Origin: Microbacterium mangrovi | GTDB taxonomy: Bacteria > Actinomycetota > Actinomycetes > Actinomycetales > Microbacteriaceae | Length of the DNA stretch: 64,000 bases | Assembly (NCBI RefSeq): GCF_000802305.1 | Contig: NZ_JTDK01000010.1 | Location: forward strand, 124,001 to 188,000 | Direction: 5' to 3' | Shown: one piece after another, positions 63,244 through 64,000 of the stretch | Position numbering within the stretch: position 1 is the first letter of the stretch | Layout of the letters: the number at the start of each line of letters is the position of its first letter | The notes under the pieces: generated by a model | Told to the model about the DNA's origin: nothing | Databases searched by the model: none | The model's input: the letters and a program-made list of their open reading frames with translations, nothing else | Program-made: the position numbers and the translations under genes

Positions 63244-64000
63244 GTGAGTCAGGCAGAGTTCGTCATCGTCGCCAACCGATTGCCCGTCGATCGAGACGCG
63301 AACGGAGGGTGGCGGACCTCGCCCGGCGGCCTGGTCACCGCGATGGAGCAGGTCATGCGCGGGGTCGACGGCGCGTGGGTCGGATGGCCCGGTCAGCCCG
63401 ACCTGGACATCGACCCGTTCGACTTCGACGGGATGCGGCTGGTGCCGGTGAAGCTGAGCGCCGAAGACATCGAGCTGTACTACGAAGGCTTCTCGAACGA
63501 CACCATCTGGCCGCTCTATCACGACGTCATCGCGGCCCCGCGCTACCGTCGTGAATGGTGGAACGCCTACCGGCGCGTCAACCGCCTGTTCGCCACCGCC
63601 GCGGCCGACGCGGCCGCGGAAGGTGCGACGGTCTGGGTGCAGGACTACCAGCTGCAGCTCGTCCCGCAGATGCTCCGCGAACTTCGTCCCGATCTGACCA
63701 TCGGGTACTTCCATCACATTCCGTTCCCGGCATATGGCCTGTTCTCGCAGCTTCCCTGGCGTCGCCAGGTGCTGGAGGGCCTGCTCGGTGCTGATGTGAT
63801 CGGCTTCCAGCGCGTTGCGGATGCCGGCAACTTCGCCCGCGCCGTGCGGCGGCAGCTGCGGTACGAGACCAAGGCGGGCGTCGTGCGCGTCCCCACCGCG
63901 GACGACGAAGCGCGTCCGGCGGTGGTCCGCGCCTTCCCGATCTCGATCGACACCGCGCAGTACGAGGACCTCGCCCGGGACCCGAAGGTGAGAGCGCGTG
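63244..64000 (+). CDS. otsA: Trehalose-6-phosphate synthase, N-terminal part
   Basis: 252 codons are visible from GTG 63244, and the gene runs past the window end. GGAGGAGG lies 7 nt upstream. Family motifs: FVIVANRLPVDRD, SPGGLVTAMEQVM, VWVQDYQLQLVPQMLRELRP and IGYFHHIPFP. The enzyme joins UDP-glucose and glucose-6-phosphate for trehalose. A TAGCCT hexamer (63205-63210) predicts a short leader of about 28 nt. Confidence 0.95.
   Translation, partial: MSQAEFVIVANRLPVDRDANGGWRTSPGGLVTAMEQVMRGVDGAWVGWPGQPDLDIDPFDFDGMRLVPVKLSAEDIELYYEGFSNDTIWPLYHDVIAAPRYRREWWNAYRRVNRLFATAAADAAAEGATVWVQDYQLQLVPQMLRELRPDLTIGYFHHIPFPAYGLFSQLPWRRQVLEGLLGADVIGFQRVADAGNFARAVRRQLRYETKAGVVRVPTADDEARPAVVRAFPISIDTAQYEDLARDPKVRAR

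Noticed and set aside
63168-63554. ORF overlapping the start of otsA
   Set aside because: It is out of frame with the strongly conserved otsA sequence and its product is Arg-rich with no motif.

Overview
The window is gene-dense, high-GC (roughly 70%) DNA with every hallmark of an actinobacterium of the family Microbacteriaceae, most probably Microbacterium or a close relative. Supporting points are the order AdnA-AdnB-phosphotransferase-NudC-UvrD2-cyclodehydratase-zincin-PDZ/Lon-UPF0182, which matches the mycobacterial Rv3202c-Rv3193c block; a DUF3039 protein; a LigD/Ku pair and a LigB ligase; an actinobacterial Tad locus; and a tmRNA tag reading ANNKRTDFALAA. I see no IS element, prophage, integrase, CRISPR array or rRNA operon. 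This looks like ordinary chromosomal core, and no gap between genes exceeds 300 bases.

Region by region. 1-2.3 kb: 3' end of rel, an AbiEi-like protein, a DUF349 protein and a small membrane protein. 2.4-19.3 kb: the conserved DNA-repair/proteolysis block, made of the AdnAB resection helicase-nuclease, a phosphotransferase-fold protein without its catalytic Asp, NudC, UvrD2, a TOMM-type cyclodehydratase-like protein, a zincin-like protein, a PDZ/Lon-like membrane protease and a UPF0182 membrane protein. 19.4-23.3 kb: initiator tRNA, a nitrilase-family amidase facing a GTK/YbdL-type aminotransferase, and an HtrA protease. 23.3-28.1 kb: cell-wall glycopolymer genes (two TagF-like polymerases, a GT2 and a LicC-like nucleotidyltransferase). 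28.4-31.3 kb: an ABC exporter pair whose ATPase carries a long repeat-rich N-terminus. 31.3-36.2 kb: DUF3039, PncB, the murI-rph-rdgB operon and a cation diffusion facilitator. 36.2-40.4 kb: divergent LigD/Ku (NHEJ), DedA and tRNA-Leu. 40.5-46.5 kb: a membrane esterase and a Tad pilus operon. 46.5-53.6 kb: prfB, ftsE-ftsX, smpB, an MFS exporter, an M20 peptidase and tmRNA. 53.8-57.9 kb: an amino-acid ABC importer, a lipoprotein and HisN. 58-64 kb: tRNA-Lys, LigB, a 3-oxoacid CoA-transferase/thiolase operon, a GNAT, a small membrane protein and the start of otsA.

Themes. Double-strand-break processing is unusually well represented (AdnAB, UvrD2, Ku, LigD, LigB). smpB and tmRNA lie 3 kb apart and form the trans-translation pair. 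Many genes have a TAnnnT hexamer 6-9 nt before the start codon, which predicts leaderless transcripts; I used this to choose several starts. The observations I consider most worth following are the unexplained proteins inside the conserved repair block, the altered Cys set in AdnA, a possible two-state RNA leader before tadA, three perfect DnaA boxes between genes, and widespread leaderless promoters. All functional calls rest on reading motifs by eye; no database search was run.
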